A stretch of 64,000 nucleotides of DNA from Chlorocebus sabaeus (GCF_047675955.1 NC_132916.1:66519481-66583480); one strand, 5' to 3'; positions 11,368-23,206 are shown, counted from the first letter of the stretch. Made by a program: numbers and translations. Notes: generated from the sequence alone by a model not told the origin.

Positions 11368-12370
11368 TGTTTTAATCTCAGAGATTCTCAGTTTTTATAC
11401 GTTGCCCAGTTATTCTTGTTTTCTAGCAGGGTTTTTTTTTGTTTGTTTTTTGTTTTTTTTTCCAGGTCAAAATTCTAAAAGAGATTTTTAAAAGTCCTTC
11501 TAAAAGGGACTATACGTTGAATATTTCTGAGGCTATAGCAAGCATAGACTGGTTCAAAACTGTTTAAATTTTCTCATGGGCTGCTAAGTGATTAAGTGAA
11601 GTCTGATAGCACTCATCAGACACTGGAACATATAAGGGTTTCTCAGAGTTCCTGGTTTACCACCTAAGTTCTCATTCATTAAGAAGCACTGCTTTGGCTG
11701 GTAAGAACTCTCGATAATTTCTGCATTCCTCTGCTGATAGGACTCTCCACACTTCTCTGTACAACTATTGTTACACAGCCAATGGTCTTGATACCAACGG
11801 ATGCATTGAGTTTTGTTGTTGTTGTTTATTTGTGTTTGTTTCTGTCTTTTTGTTTTTGTTCTCAGTTGATCTCTACTAATTTGATGGAAGGTTTGTAGAG
11901 ATTCACAAAAATGTATAGTGATTACATATTCTTGACACCAGAATTTCTTTAACTTATTTGGAATTGAAGTGATTTAATTCAAAAATATGCTGAAATTTAA
12001 TTAGTTAATAGTGCTATTTTGGAATTTGCCTAATTAGAACATGGGTTGCCATCAAAGAGGAGCATAAGAGCTCATGTATGATGCGCAACATTCTGAAATC
12101 ACAAGCATTTCTCTTTCTGAAAGTATTCCTTGTAAATGACAGAACAAAAATACAGGTTACTTTAATAAAAGAACAACAACTCAAATGATGGTTAACAGCA
12201 AGAATAAAGCCAAAAGGAATTAAAATTTTATGTCCAAGGTGTTGAAACCAAATGACCATTAAAAAGTTATAAATTCTAGGAATGTCTTCAAAATTGAAGG
12301 TGAAAAATAAAATGATCCATCATGATTTGATGAACCTACATAGAAAACTCTGTATAAGAACAGCAGAAAA
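11368..12370. other. unassigned sequence, T/G-rich low complexity patches
   Basis: Low-complexity T-rich stretches occur at about 11430-11461 and (TTG)-rich at 11813-11865. No recognised mobile element or gene in the rest. Confidence 0.45.
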
Positions 12371-12620
12371 TCCATCATTTTCCAAGTGTCCATGGTATAT
12401 TGATATGATAGGTCATATTTTAGGTCATAAAACAAATTTAAAACAGTTAAAATCATACAGAGTATGTTACCTGACTATAATGAATTGAAAACTAGAAATT
12501 AGTAATAGAAAGATAGTAAAATCTCTGAACATGTAGAAATTAAGTAGCACACTTCTAAATAATTTATGGGTCAAAGAGAAAAGTTCAAAGTAAATTTTAA
12601 AAAAAGATCTTGGGTAATTT
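12371..12620 (+). mobile_element. L1M fragment (ORF2 endonuclease region)
   Basis: The order 'caagtgtccatgg', 'ataggtcatattttaggtcataaaacaaa', 'aatcatacagagtatgtt' and 'acacttctaaataatttatgggtcaaag' matches the endonuclease-to-RT linker of ORF2 of old L1M elements in plus orientation. It is degraded and has no open frame of note. Confidence 0.7.
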
Positions 12621-12624
12621 ATTG

Positions 12625-12763
12625 AATACCGTACTGAAGTATAAAAATGGAATTGCTGTATGGGTACTAGAAGTATGGTTTCTACTCAATGTGTATAGCT
12701 TCTGTCTATTGTAAAGTTGAAAAATCATAAATTACGTATCATAAGTTGGGAGACGTCTGTACC
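12625..12763. mobile_element. MER44-type Tigger fragment
   Basis: Contains 'gtatgggtactagaagtatgg', 'tcataagttgggagacgtctgta', the reverse complement of the left half of the element at 595-945, with one terminal inverted repeat preserved at the right. Just downstream (12805-12865) a 'tagccactagccaaacatggctgttgaac' stretch resembles a hAT MER3-type fragment. Confidence 0.65.
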
Positions 12764-13902
12764 TGGATAAGCTAGAAGCACAAGAATGAGAAAACATAGA
12801 CTATGCTAATACAGTAGCCACTAGCCAAACATGGCTGTTGAACATTTGAAATCTTCATTAGGACAAATACAGATGTCCTAGCAGTGTAAAACACTCTGAG
12901 GGTATCTAAGATTTAGGAAGAAAAAGTTATGTAAATGTATTGCTAAAACTAAAGATCAATCACAAAAGGAAATTTATCAAGTATTGGAAAAATTAGACAA
13001 TGTAATCAACTATGAGTAAAAAAGAAATCATAAGGCAAATTTAAAAGTATTTTGGACATTGGCCTAGATGCATAATTTATGACTAAGACCTCAAAAAAAA
13101 GGTAACAAAAACAAACATAGAAAAATGGATGAATTAAACCAATTAAACCAGTTTCTGCACAGCAGAAGAAACTATCAACAGAATAAACAGACAACCTGCA
13201 GAATGGGAGAAAGTATTTGCAAATTATGCATCTGACAAAGGACTCATATCCAGAATCTCTAAAAAACTCAAACTGGTAAGAAAAACATACATAACCCCAT
13301 TAAAAATTAGGCAAAAAACATGAACAGACATTTCTCAAAGGAAGACATACAAGTGGCCAACAAACATGAAAAAAAAATGCTCAACATAACTAATCATCAG
13401 AAAAATGCAAATCAAAACCACAATGAGATACTATCTCATGCCAGTCAGAATAGCTATTATTAAAAAGGCAAAAAATAAGAGGTTGGTGAAGAAGCTGACA
13501 AAAGGGAATGCTTATACACTGTTGGTGAGAATATAAATTAGCTCAATCCCTGTGGAAAGCAGTTTGGAGCATTCTCAGAGAACCAAAAATAGAACTACCA
13601 TTCTACCTCGCAATTCAACTGCTGAATATCTACCCAAAGGAAAAGAAAGCATTATATCGAAAGGATACCTGTGCTCATATGTTTATTATATAACATAGCA
13701 CTATTCACAATAGCAAAGTCATGGAATCAACTGAAGTGTCCGCCAACAATTGCTTGGATAAAGAAAATATTGTATGTTGCACCATGGAATACTACTCAGT
13801 CATTAAAAAAGAAAATGATGTTACATCCTTGGCAGCAACGTGGCTGGGGCTGGAGCCCATCATCCTAAGTGAAATAACTAAGAAATAGAAATTCAAATAT
13901 TG

Positions 13903-14569
13903 GGCTGGGTGTGGCAGTTCACGCCTGTAATCTCAGCACTTTGGGAGGGCGAGGTGAGTGGATCACCTCATGTCAGGAGGTCAAGACCAGTCTGGCCAAC
14001 ATCATTGGTATTAGTCCATTTTCACACTGCTGATAAAGACATACCTGAGATCAGGCAATTTACAAAAGAAAGAAGTTTATCAGACTTACAGTTCCACATG
14101 TCTGGGGAGGCCTCACAAACATGGTGAAGGTTAAAGGCAAGGAGGAGCAAGTCTTACATGGATGGTAGCAGGCCAAAAGAGCTTATGCAGGGAAACTCAC
14201 ATTTTTAAAACTATCAGATCTTGTGAGACTCATTCCCTATCGCGAGAACAGTGCAGGAAAGACCTAACCCCATGATTCAATCAGGTCCCACCAGGTTCCT
14301 CCCACGACATGTGGGAACTGTGAGAGTTAACAATTCAAGATGAGATTTGTGAGGGCACACAGCCAAACCATGTCAATGGGGAACCCCTGCCCCAACTAAA
14401 AATACAAAAAATTAGCCGGACATGGTGGCATATGCTTGTAATCCCAGCCACTCAGGAGGCTGAGGCATTAGAACTGCTTTAACCTGGGAGGCAGAGGTTG
14501 CAGTGAGCAGAGATTGTGCCTGGGTGACAGAGAGACACTCTGTCTCAAAAAAAAAAAAAAAAAAAAAAT
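13903..14569 (+). mobile_element. Alu SINE split by a MaLR LTR
   Basis: Left part 13903-14005 (GGCTGGGTGTGGCAGTTCAC to GTCTGGCCAACAT). The right part resumes at about 14376 (GGGAACCCCTGCCCCAACTAA) and ends in an A-run at 14547-14568. The right monomer lacks the usual stretch before CTGGGTGACAG. The split point falls at the CCAACATGG site of the left monomer. It is old (AluJ or early AluS) because a THE1/MST LTR inserted into it. Confidence 0.92.
14006..14375 (-). mobile_element. THE1/MST-type LTR nested in an Alu
   Basis: Begins TGGTATTAGTCCATTTTCAC and ends CACACAGCCAAACCATGTCA, with CAGTTCCACATGTCTGGGG and ATTCAAGATGAGATTTG between. About 370 bp, solo, antisense. Flanks are the two halves of the same Alu. 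I could not define a clean 5-bp target duplication because a CAT repeat blurs the left edge. Confidence 0.92.
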
Positions 14570-14867
14570 ACATTCTCACTTATAAGTGAGAGCTAAACAA
14601 TTGGTATACACAGACATAGAAATTATAAACCCTGGAGACTCCATAAGAGGAGAGAGTGAGTGGGAGATGAATGTTCAAAAATTACCTACTGAGAAATGTT
14701 CACTATTTGGGTGATGACTTCACTGGAAGCCCAAACCTCACAATTATGTAATATATCCATGTAACAAACCTGCCCATGAACGCCCAAATCTAAAATACAA
14801 TTTAAAAACAAATAATAAAAGTATTTTGAACTCAATAAAAGGCAAAGTATCCTAAAAATATGTATAT

Positions 14868-14975
14868 GTTTTAGTTTCCCGGTACCATTGAAACAAGTAA
14901 CACACACTGGGTGACTTAAAACAATAGAAATGTATTGTCTGGCAGGTCTGGAAACTGGAATCTTTAATGAAGCCC
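14868..14975 (-). mobile_element. MLT1-like LTR fragment
   Basis: The text 'ttagtttcccggtaccattgaaacaag', 'cactgggtgacttaaaacaatagaaatgtatt' is the reversed 3' end of an MLT1-family LTR. Only about 100 bp is left. Confidence 0.55.
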
Positions 14976-15337
14976 CTGTGAAAACTAAAAGGCAACCTAC
15001 TGAATAGGAGAAAATATTTGCAAAATCTATGTCTGAAGAACTTGTGTGCAGAATATACAATAAACACTTAAAATTTACTTTTGTAAAGACAACACTTTTT
15101 ATAAATGGATAAAATATTTAAATATACATCACACCTAAGAAGATATACAAGTCGCAAACAAGCACATAACAAGATGCACAGTGGCATTCATTCATTATTT
15201 GAAAAAAGAAAACTTTTTCAAAATGTTATATGATTGAATACATGCCAGAATGGCTAAAAGTAAAATGACTGGAAATATTTAGTGTTAATGAGGGTATAGA
15301 GCAACTGGAGATTTTATACATTCCTAAAAAGAATTTA

Positions 15338-15639
15338 ATTTTTTTTTTTTTTTTTTTGAGACGGAGTTTTGCTCTTTTGGCCCAGGCTGGAGTGCAATGG
15401 CGTGATCTCAGCTCACAGCAACCTCTGCCTCCCAGGTTCAAGCCATTGTCCTGCCTCAGCCTCCACAGTAGCTGGGATTACAGGCATGCACCACCACGCC
15501 CGGCTAATTTTGTATTTTTAGTAGAGAAAGGGTTTCTCCATGTTGGTCAAGCTAGTCTTGAACTCTGGACCTCAGATGATCTGCCGGCCTCGGCCTCCAA
15601 AAGTGCTGGGATTACAGGCATGAGCCACTACGCCTGGCC
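15338..15639 (-). mobile_element. Alu SINE (AluS-like), antisense
   Basis: Complete reversed Alu from the T-run and GAGACGGAGTTTTGCTC to GCCACTACGCCTGGCC. AAGAATT sequences flank both sides (about 15329 and 15640) as the probable target duplication. Confidence 0.95.
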
Positions 15640-15809
15640 AAGAATTAAAAATTTTAAAAACAATTAGAATGTACCATTTAAAGTTAAACGTACACTTACC
15701 ATATGACCCGTCATTCCCACTCTTAAGTATTTATACATATGTTCGAAGATTTGCGTTTACATGTTCAATGCAATTTTATTTAGCCAAAAATAGGAATAAC
15801 ACAAATGTT

Positions 15810-16267
15810 TGTTACCGCTTAAATTGCTTTCTCTCAAAATAGATATGTAGAAACCCTAACCTTCAGTACCTCAAGAATAAGATCTTATTTGGAAATATGG
15901 TCTTTGCACATGTAGTCAAATTAAGATGTGAACATTAGAGTGGGCTTTAATTCCATATGATTGACGTTCTTAAAGAAATGAAAAATTTGGAGACAGATAT
16001 GCACACTGAGAGAATGCTATGGGAACATAAAAGCAGAGATTGGGATGATATGTCTGCAAGCCAAGGAAAGCTGAAGATTACCAGAGAACCACTGGAAGCA
16101 AGGAAAAAAGCTTGAAACATTATCCCTCACAGAATTCAGAAGGAATCAACCCTGTCAACACCTGGATCTCATAATTCTAGCCTTCAGAACTGTAAAACAG
16201 TAAATTTCTGTTGCTTAAACTACCCAGTTTGTGATGCTTTGTTAAAGCAGCAATAGGAAGTTAATAA
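15810..16267 (+). mobile_element. MLT1-family (MLT1C/D-like) solo LTR
   Basis: Starts TGTTACCGCTTAAATTG. It contains CTCAAGAATAAGATCTTATTTGGAAATATGG, ACATGTAGTCAAATTAAGATG, GGATGATATGTCTGCAAGCCAAG and ends with the MLT1 tail (AATTTCTGTTGCTTAAAC, TACCCAGTTTGTGATGC). About 458 bp, interrupting L1M sequence. Confidence 0.85.
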
Positions 16268-16348
16268 ATTTGTCAGTTTTGAATACATTCAAAATTGTGG
16301 TATGTCCATTCAATGGAAAATTACTCATTAATAAAACAAAATTCTGAC

Positions 16349-16646
16349 TGGGTGCCATGGCTCACGCCTGTAATCCCAGCACTTTGGGAGGCTGAGGCGG
16401 ATGGATCATGAGATCAGGAGATTGAGACCACCCAGGCTAACACGGTGAAACTCCGTCTCTACTAAAAATATAAAAAAATTAGCCAAGCATGGTGGTGGGC
16501 GCCTGTAGTCCCAGCTACTCCGGAGGCTGAGGCAGCAGAATGGCGTGAACCCGGGGGGTGGAGCTTGCAGTGAGCAGAGACCTCGCTACTGCACTCCAGC
16601 CTGGGAGACAGAGAGACTCTGTCTCAAAAAAAAAAAAAAAAAAAAG
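16349..16646 (+). mobile_element. AluY-like SINE
   Basis: Plus-strand Alu with AluY-type text (GGCTAACACGGTGAAACTCC, GAATGGCGTGAACCCGGG), lacking the first few bases. Target duplications ATTCTGAC at 16341-16348 and 16647-16654. Inserted in L1M 3' sequence. Confidence 0.93.
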
Positions 16647-17189
16647 ATTCTGACACAAAAAGGATGAATCACAAAAACTGCTAAATAAAAAATAATACAA
16701 TACAAAAATTAAACACTATACACTATATATAGTATGATTCAATTTATATAAAAATATAGAAGATGTAAAACTATAGTGCCAGAAAGCAGATCAGTAGTTG
16801 CTAACAGCTAGGATGGGAGAGAGGATTGACTGACGCCAAAGGTTATGAGGGGAAATTTGAGGTGATGGAATGTTCTCTATCGTAAGTATGGTGATGCTTA
16901 CCCAGCTACACACATTTGTGAGAACTCTTTAATCATACACTCAAAATTAATGAATTTTATCTATGTAACTGATGTTAGAAAAACAAATATAATTAATATT
17001 ATGAGGGTGAGAACTAATGGCTAAGAATTGGAAGATTAGTAAAACCAAAGAGCACCAGACAGCACATAATGTGATTCCATTATAATATGGTAATATAAAT
17101 AAAATTAAATTAAACAACCAAGTATTCAAATATACTTTCTACAAGAAGGAAAAAACTAAAGTTAGAAATTTGATGAATGATTTAAACAA

Positions 17190-17860
17190 CTAACCAAAGT
17201 GGAAGAGAGGGATAGTGCTCTAGAAGATAAATCTGAAGAAATTATCTAGATTGCAACACAGAGTGATAAAAGTGATAAGAATATGGAAAATATGAGAGAG
17301 AAAGAAATGAGAGAGCCAATAAGAGAGACTAGGAACAAGAAAGATTTTTTAAAGTTTCAGCATACATCTTTACATTTTTTATACATCTGGGCATGAGTAT
17401 AAAGTAGAATGACTATGAATATTTTCTGTACTCACTGATAGACAAGCTGTGGAATATGAAAGAAAGCAAAAGGTTAAAAATGCTCCATATTTTTGAAGTA
17501 AGGAAAAAACATTTGAAAAAAGTACCACATATTGAATTGTAAAACAATTCTCAAAAAATTTAAAATTTATATAACACAGATCACATTCTTTGAAAATAAC
17601 ATAATGAATTCAGAAATTAATAACAAAATGTAAATAAAATGTTTCTGAAAATTTTTTAAAACCTGAAATCTTATGTACCCATTTAAGAAAAAAAGTCAGG
17701 AAAAGTAAAACTGAACATAATTATTTGGAAAAAAAAAAAAAACTCTTAGGAAAAGTCCTACAGTACAGTTAATGTACTACTTGAATGGGAATGTACATGG
17801 TATAAATAAATGTTAAGTTAGAAAGAAAGGCATTGCTGAATATTAAAGAGCAATCTAAGA
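17190..17860 (+). mobile_element. degraded L1M fragments (ORF1 and ORF2 regions)
   Basis: 'gatagtgctctagaagataaatctgaagaa', 'aatatgagagagaaagaaatgagagagcc' resemble ORF1-coding text. 'atttatataacacagatcacattctttgaaaataac' and 'aacataattatttggaaaaaa' resemble the ORF2 endonuclease region of old L1M. The jump between them suggests an internal deletion. The intervening 16986-17189 is unassigned. Confidence 0.55.
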
Positions 17861-17899
17861 AGTCAGTAAAAGAATTTCAGAGTAACACTGAAGATTGAA

Positions 17900-19909
17900 G
17901 AAAGATGGGCAGGGATACAGATTGAAACCCCCACTGCATTGCTACAACACACACACGGGAGGATCTCACCTCCCCTCCACCACATCACTGTTGCTGTCGT
18001 GAGTGTACACCCCTCAACAAGCTGCCATTGCCAGCATAAATGTGAACATGGAGGCCAACAGTCCCATGCTAGGCAGTATGTTGCCCTCATGTTGACATTG
18101 CCTAGGTGTATATGGATACATGAATGGCAGTGGCCCCACCACCAACTCCACACCACCAATGCAGCTGGTCCAAATGCACAGAGGCTGACAGCTCTGTGCT
18201 TGACAGTTCCCTGCCCCCATGCCAACACCACTGCCAATACAAACATGCACACAGATGCCAGTGGCCCTGCCCTCTGCCCCACACCACCACTACCGCCACT
18301 TCAAACAAATGCACAGACACGAGCAGTCCCAAGTCTGCCACCACCCCATCCCAGCTAACAATGATGCACCCTCCCATGCTGCCACGGCTGCTGGCACGTG
18401 TGAACCAGAATGGATGCCATTGCCACCACCCTGACAGCAACTTCAAAGATTGAGGGAATATCAGCCCACACAGATGAGAAAAAAACAGAACAGAACTCTT
18501 GCAACTCAAAAAGCCAGAACATTCTTATCCCCAAGCAACCACCCTAGTTCCCCATCAATGGTTATTAACCATGCTGAAGTGGCTGAAATGATAGAAATAG
18601 AATTCAGAATATGAATAGGAATGAAGATCATCAAAATTCAAGAGAAAGTCAAAACCGAATCCAATAATTCTAAAGAATACAATAAAATGATATGGAAGAT
18701 GAAAGAAAAAAATGGCCATCTTAAGAAAGAACCAAAGTGATCTGAGAAGGCTGAAAAACTCACACCAAGAATTTCGGAATAAAATTACAATATTAACAGC
18801 AGAATCAACCAAGCTGAGGAAAGAATCTCAGAGCTTAAAGAGTGGTTCTCCAAAATAACTCACTCAGCTCAGAAAAGAAAAAAGATTAAAGAAGAATGAA
18901 CAAACCTCTAAGAAATATGGAATTATGTAAAGAGACCAAATCTACGACTCATGGGTATCCCTAAAGACAGGGACAGAAAGCAAGCAACTTAGAACACGTA
19001 TTTCAAGATATCATCCATGAAAAGTTCTCCAGCCTCACTAGAGACCAAAATTTAAATTCAGGAAATGCAGAGGACCCCTCAAAAATACTACACAAGGAGA
19101 CCACCCTGAAGACACATAGTTATCAGATTCTCCAAAGTTGAAATGAAAGAAAATATGCCAAAGGCAGCTAGAGAGAAGGGTCAGGTAACCTACAATGAGA
19201 ATTCCATCAGGCTAAAAGCCAATGTTTCAACAGAAACCCTATACACCAGAAGAGATTGGATACCTACATCCAGCATTCTGGATGCACTTGGCACATACTC
19301 TAAAATTGACCACACAATTGGCCATAAAAACAATCCTTAGCAAATTCAAAAAATTAAAAAAAAAAAACAAAATTATATCAACTACACCCTCAGACCGCAG
19401 CACAATGAAAATAGAAATCAACACTAAAAAAATTATTAAAAACCATACAATTACAAGAAAATTAAACAATCTGATCCTGAACTACTTTTGAGTGAAATAA
19501 TGAAATTGAGGCAGAAATATAAAAATTATTTGAAACTAATGAGAACAAAGATACAACATACAATCGTCTCTGGGACACAGCCAAACCAGTGTTAAGAGGG
19601 AAGAGTATAGCACTAAATACTCACATTGAAAAGTTAGAAAGATCTCAAATTAACAACTTAACATTATACCTAGAAGAACTAGAGAAACAAGAGAAAACCA
19701 ACTCCAAAGCTAGCAGAAGACAAGAAATAACCATAATCAGAGCTGAACTGAAGGAAATTGACAGGAAAAAACATGGGAAAGATCACCAAATCTGAAAGGT
19801 GATTGTTTGAAAGAATAAATAAGATAGGTAGACCACTCACTAGACTAATAAAAAGAGAGAAAAGATCCAAATAAACACAACCAGATATGATAAAGGGGAC
19901 CTTACCACT
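17900..19909 (+). mobile_element. L1PB-like element, 5' part (5' UTR, ORF1, start of ORF2)
   Basis: 17900-18530 is a relatively GC-rich, CCACC-rich stretch best read as an L1 5' UTR. 18540-19260 follows ORF1, with multiple stops, including AGACCAAATCTACGACTCATGG and GCTAGAGAGAAGGGTCAGG. At about 19260 the sequence jumps directly from ORF1 (CAGAAGAGATTGG) to the ORF2 endonuclease region (AAAATTGACCACACAATTGG), so an internal deletion removed the ORF1/ORF2 junction. It then continues to about 19909, where an ERV LTR starts. Overlapping open frames of 109-139 residues at 17863-18509 on both strands come from the CCACC-rich composition and are not genes. Confidence 0.75.
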
Positions 19910-20707
19910 GAGAGCTGGGCAAATGTCAGACTACCAGCTGCAGAAAGGAGTTACCCACTCCAGGGTCTCCTCTCTGCTGAGAGCTGAACACTCACCGGGA
20001 CACCTTGCCTGCAGAGAGGATCTACCCAATGCAGGTATCCTCTGAGCTGTTTGGTGGCTCAATAAAGCTCCTCTTCACCTTGTTCACCCTCCAGTAGTCC
20101 ACATACCTCATTCTTCCTGGATGCAGGACAAGAACTCGGGATCTGCCGAATGGCAGGGCTAAAAGAGTTGTAACACAAACAGGGCTGAAACATGCCCCTT
20201 GCTCACCACATTGCAGGTGACAAAAACGAGAGAAGAAATAAGGAGAGAAGAGCTGTGGTCTTTCAGGGAGCCCAGACCTAGTAGCTCCCTGAACCAAGGG
20301 TGTGAGACCCTCTTTGGGGCTCTGTGGTTCCTGGAATCTCCAAGCTTCCAGGCATCACTGCATTCCTTGGTGCCAGCTGTGGAAGCTGCTTGGCATACAA
20401 CCTGCTCCAACTGCAGCCTCATAGGGAGCCAGCACTAGGGCCAGTGCCTGGAGCTGCCCACCCCACTGCAGCCAGCATGCCTGACTGTGCACAATGGCTG
20501 GACCCCACACTCACTTGCTCACACAACCCTTACCACTCTGCTCACCCTTGGCTGGCATGGGATTCAGGCCAGTAGTGTGAACTGAGCACAGCCTTCCAGA
20601 CCAAATGGGCAGAACAAGCCCAGCAGACCCAAGCAAAACTTGGGCAAAGGTGTGTCTAGCCTCAGGGGTTTCCAGCCAGAAATGCATCACCCCAAGGATC
20701 CGTGACA
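19910..20707 (+). mobile_element. ERV1-type LTR, 5'-truncated (MER52-like, tentative)
   Basis: Shows an LTR poly(A) region (TGGTGGCTCAATAAAGCTCC with AATAAA near 20060), followed by CACCTTGTTCACCCTCC and AAGAACTCGGG, then a long U5-like segment ending GATCCGTGACA. TG...CA logic and this text fit an ERV1 LTR; MER52 is my best guess. L1 ORF2 sequence lies on both sides. The missing L1 RT region and the apparently missing LTR 5' part can be explained by one deletion. Open frames of 79-91 residues inside it have no retroviral motif. Confidence 0.65.
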
Positions 20708-21885
20708 ATATGTAGAAGGCTCAAGCCAGACCCCTTCTTTACACCATATACAAAAATTAACTCAAGATTGATTAAACGCTTAAATGCGAAACTTAAAACC
20801 ACAAAAACCCTGGAAGATACCTACGAAATACCATTCTGGACATAAGGCCCAGCAAAAATTTCGTGATGAAGATGCCAAAAGCAATTACAACAAAAACAGG
20901 AATTGAAAAATGGTTCTAATTTAACTAAAGATCTTCTGCACAGCAAAATAAATTGTCAACAGACAACCTACAAATGGGAGAAAGTATTTGCAAACTATGA
21001 ATCCAACAAAGTTCTAATACCCAGAATCTATAAGAAACATAAACAGATTAATAAGCAAAAAAACAAACAACTCCATTAAAAAGTAAGCAAAGAATACGAA
21101 CAGACACTTTTCAAAGGAAGGCATTCATGTGGCCAACATACATATGAAAAAATTCTCAATCTCACTGATTATTGGAGAAATGCAAATCAAAACCCCAATG
21201 AGAAAACATCTCATATAGGTCAGAATGACTGTTATTAATGTCAAAAAATAACACATGCTGCCAAAGTTGTGGAAAAAAGGGAATGTTTATACACTGCTGG
21301 TGGGAATATAAGTCAGTTTAGCCATTGCAGAATGCAGTTGGGTGATTTCTCAAAGTACTTACAACAGAATTACCATTCAATCCAGCTATCTCATTGTTGA
21401 GTATCTACCCAAAGAAATATAAATCCTTTTACCATAAAAACACATTTATGTGTATGTTTATTGCAATACTATTCACAATAGCAAAGATATAAAATCGGCC
21501 TAAATGCCCATCAATGGTAATTGGATTAAAAATGTTGTGCATACATATATACTACAGAATACTATGCAGTCATAAGAAAGAATGAGATCTTCTCCTTCGC
21601 AGCAGCGTGGATAGAGCTGGAGACCATTATTCTAAGTGAACAGAAAACCAAATACTGTTTGTCCTCACTTATAATTGGGAACTAAACATTGAGTACATTT
21701 GGACACAAAGAAGGGAACTACAGACAACAGAGCCTACTTGGGTGGAGGGTGGGAGGAGGATGAAGATTGAAAACTATCTGTTGGGCATAAAATAATCTGT
21801 GCACCAAACCCCTGTGACACGCAATTTACCTATATAACAAAAACCTGCACATGTACTGCTGAACCTAAAAGTTGAAAAAAGCAGA
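20708..21885 (+). mobile_element. L1PB/L1MA-like element, 3' part
   Basis: Resumes in the ORF2 C-terminal region (ATATGTAGAAGGCTCAAGCC, TACAAAAATTAACTCAAG). It runs through the CCAACATACATATG and GAATGACTGTTATTAATG text to a 3' UTR ending near CCTGCACATGTACTGCTGAAC. All frames are broken. Probably the same element as 17900-19909, separated by the LTR and a deletion of roughly the RT region. Confidence 0.8.
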
Positions 21886-22890
21886 CTTTTTTAAGAAGAA
21901 GACATAAAAATCACCAACAGACATATGAAAAAATGTTCAAATCACTAATCATGAGATAAATGCAAATCAAAATCACAACACTTAAAATGGCTGTGACTCA
22001 GAAGACAAAAAATAAAGATATTGACAAGGATGCAGAGCAAAGAGAGCTTTTATAATGCTGCTGGTAGGAATGTAAGCTAGTATAATCCCTGTGGAAAATA
22101 GTATGAAGATTTCTCAAAGAACTAAAAATAGAACTACCATGTGATCCAAACATTCCCTCTATGGGTTACCTACCCAAAGGAGAAGAAATCTTTATACCAA
22201 ATGATGCCTGAACTTGTATGTTTATTGCAGCACTATTCATAATAGCAAAGATATGTAATGAGCCTAAGTGTCCATTAGTGGATGACTGGATAGGGAAAAC
22301 TGTGGTAAATGTATATACCATGTAATACTATTCAGCTGTAAAAAACATAAATCAAGTCTTTTGCAGCAACATGGTTGGAACTTGAAGCCACTGTTTTAAG
22401 TGAAACAAGTCAGACACAGAGCAATAGTTCATTATCCCATTTATAAGTAGGAGCTAAATAATGTGTACACATGGGTGTAGCATGGAGTGATAGACAATAG
22501 TGTCTCCGTTGAAATGACACCAATAGACTGACAAATTTCTGGCAAGACTCATTGGGGTGGACAAGGGAGATAAGAGAGGAGGAGTAAGAGGAGGAAAAAA
22601 GAGGAGAGGAATCCAGATAGACATTAATGGAAGGAAAGGCAGGACACAGCTATAAATGCTGTAGAGATTAAAAAGATAGCAAGAGAACATTATGAATATC
22701 CTGATGCTAAACACTTCAAAAATTTAGGTGATATGGAAAAATTCCTAGAAAAAATATTATATAACAAAACTTACACAAGGAGAAAAAAGAAATCTGAATA
22801 TACCTGTAACATTTAAAGAAACTGCATTGGTAATTATAAACATTCTCAAAAGCAAACTACTAGGGACCACAAGTTAATTCGAAATAAGAA
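21886..22890 (+). mobile_element. two further L1M fragments
   Basis: 21890-22500 repeats the ORF2 C-terminal and 3' UTR order (CAATCACTAATCATGAG-like, TGTTTATTGCAGCACTATTC, TTATAAGTAGGAGCTAAATA). 22500-22890 steps back to an RT-proximal part of ORF2 (CTGACAAATTTCTGGCAAGAC, AAGAGAACATTATGAATATC). These are therefore at least two separate or rearranged copies, both in plus orientation. Confidence 0.7.
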
Positions 22891-22915
22891 GTTACCTTAA
22901 ATAAGGGATAATATT

Positions 22916-23206
22916 GGTTGGGCACTGTGGCTCATGCCTGTAATACCAGCACTTTGGGAGGCCGAGGCAAGTGGATCACATGAGGCCCGGAATTTGAGAT
23001 CAGTCTGGCCAATAAAACCCTGTCTTTACTAAAAATACAAAAGTTAGCCAGCTTGGTGGTACACAGCTGTAGTCCCAGCTATTCAGGAGGCTAAGACAGA
23101 TAATCACCTGAACCCAGGAGGCAAAGGCTGCAATGAGCAGAAATAGTGCCACTGCACTCCAGCCTGGGTGACAGAGGGTAATCCTGTCTCAATAAATAAA
23201 TAAAAA
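22916..23206 (+). mobile_element. Alu SINE (AluJ-like)
   Basis: GGTTGGGCACTGTGGCTCATG to CTGTCTCAATAAATAAATAAA. Many changes from the younger consensus (GCCCGGAATTTGAGATCAG), consistent with an old Alu. Confidence 0.93.

Larger units (their letters stand above)
13025..14820 (+). mobile_element. 5'-truncated L1 (L1PB/L1MA-like) interrupted by an Alu
   Basis: Starts in the C-terminal third of ORF2 (ATTTATGACTAAGACCTC, TTCTGCACAGCAGAAGAAAC). It runs through the C-terminal region to about 13895, is interrupted by an Alu (13903-14569), and resumes at 14570 with CATTCTCACTTATAAGTGAG. It ends with the 3' UTR (TATCCATGTAACAAACCTGC, then A-rich). The element has no intact frame. The Alu itself carries a THE1/MST LTR, giving three nested layers. 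Confidence 0.9.
14980..16985 (+). mobile_element. ancient L1M (L1ME-like) 3' part, interrupted three times
   Basis: L1-derived pieces in one order and orientation: 14980-15337 ('ggcaacctactgaataggagaaaatatttgc' and the 'agaatggctaaaa' region), 15645-15809 ('ccatatgacccgtcattcccactc'), 16268-16345 ('gtggtatgtccattcaatgg') and 16655-16985 (3' UTR with 'gtagttgctaacagctaggatggg' and 'gtgatggaatgttctctatc'). Between them sit an Alu, an MLT1 LTR and an AluY. A single element broken by later insertions explains this best. Confidence 0.75.

Noticed and set aside
17863..18509. Overlapping open frames of up to 139 residues on both strands
   Set aside because: They lie in a CCACC-rich stretch best read as an L1 5' UTR; composition keeps several frames open at once and none shows a domain.
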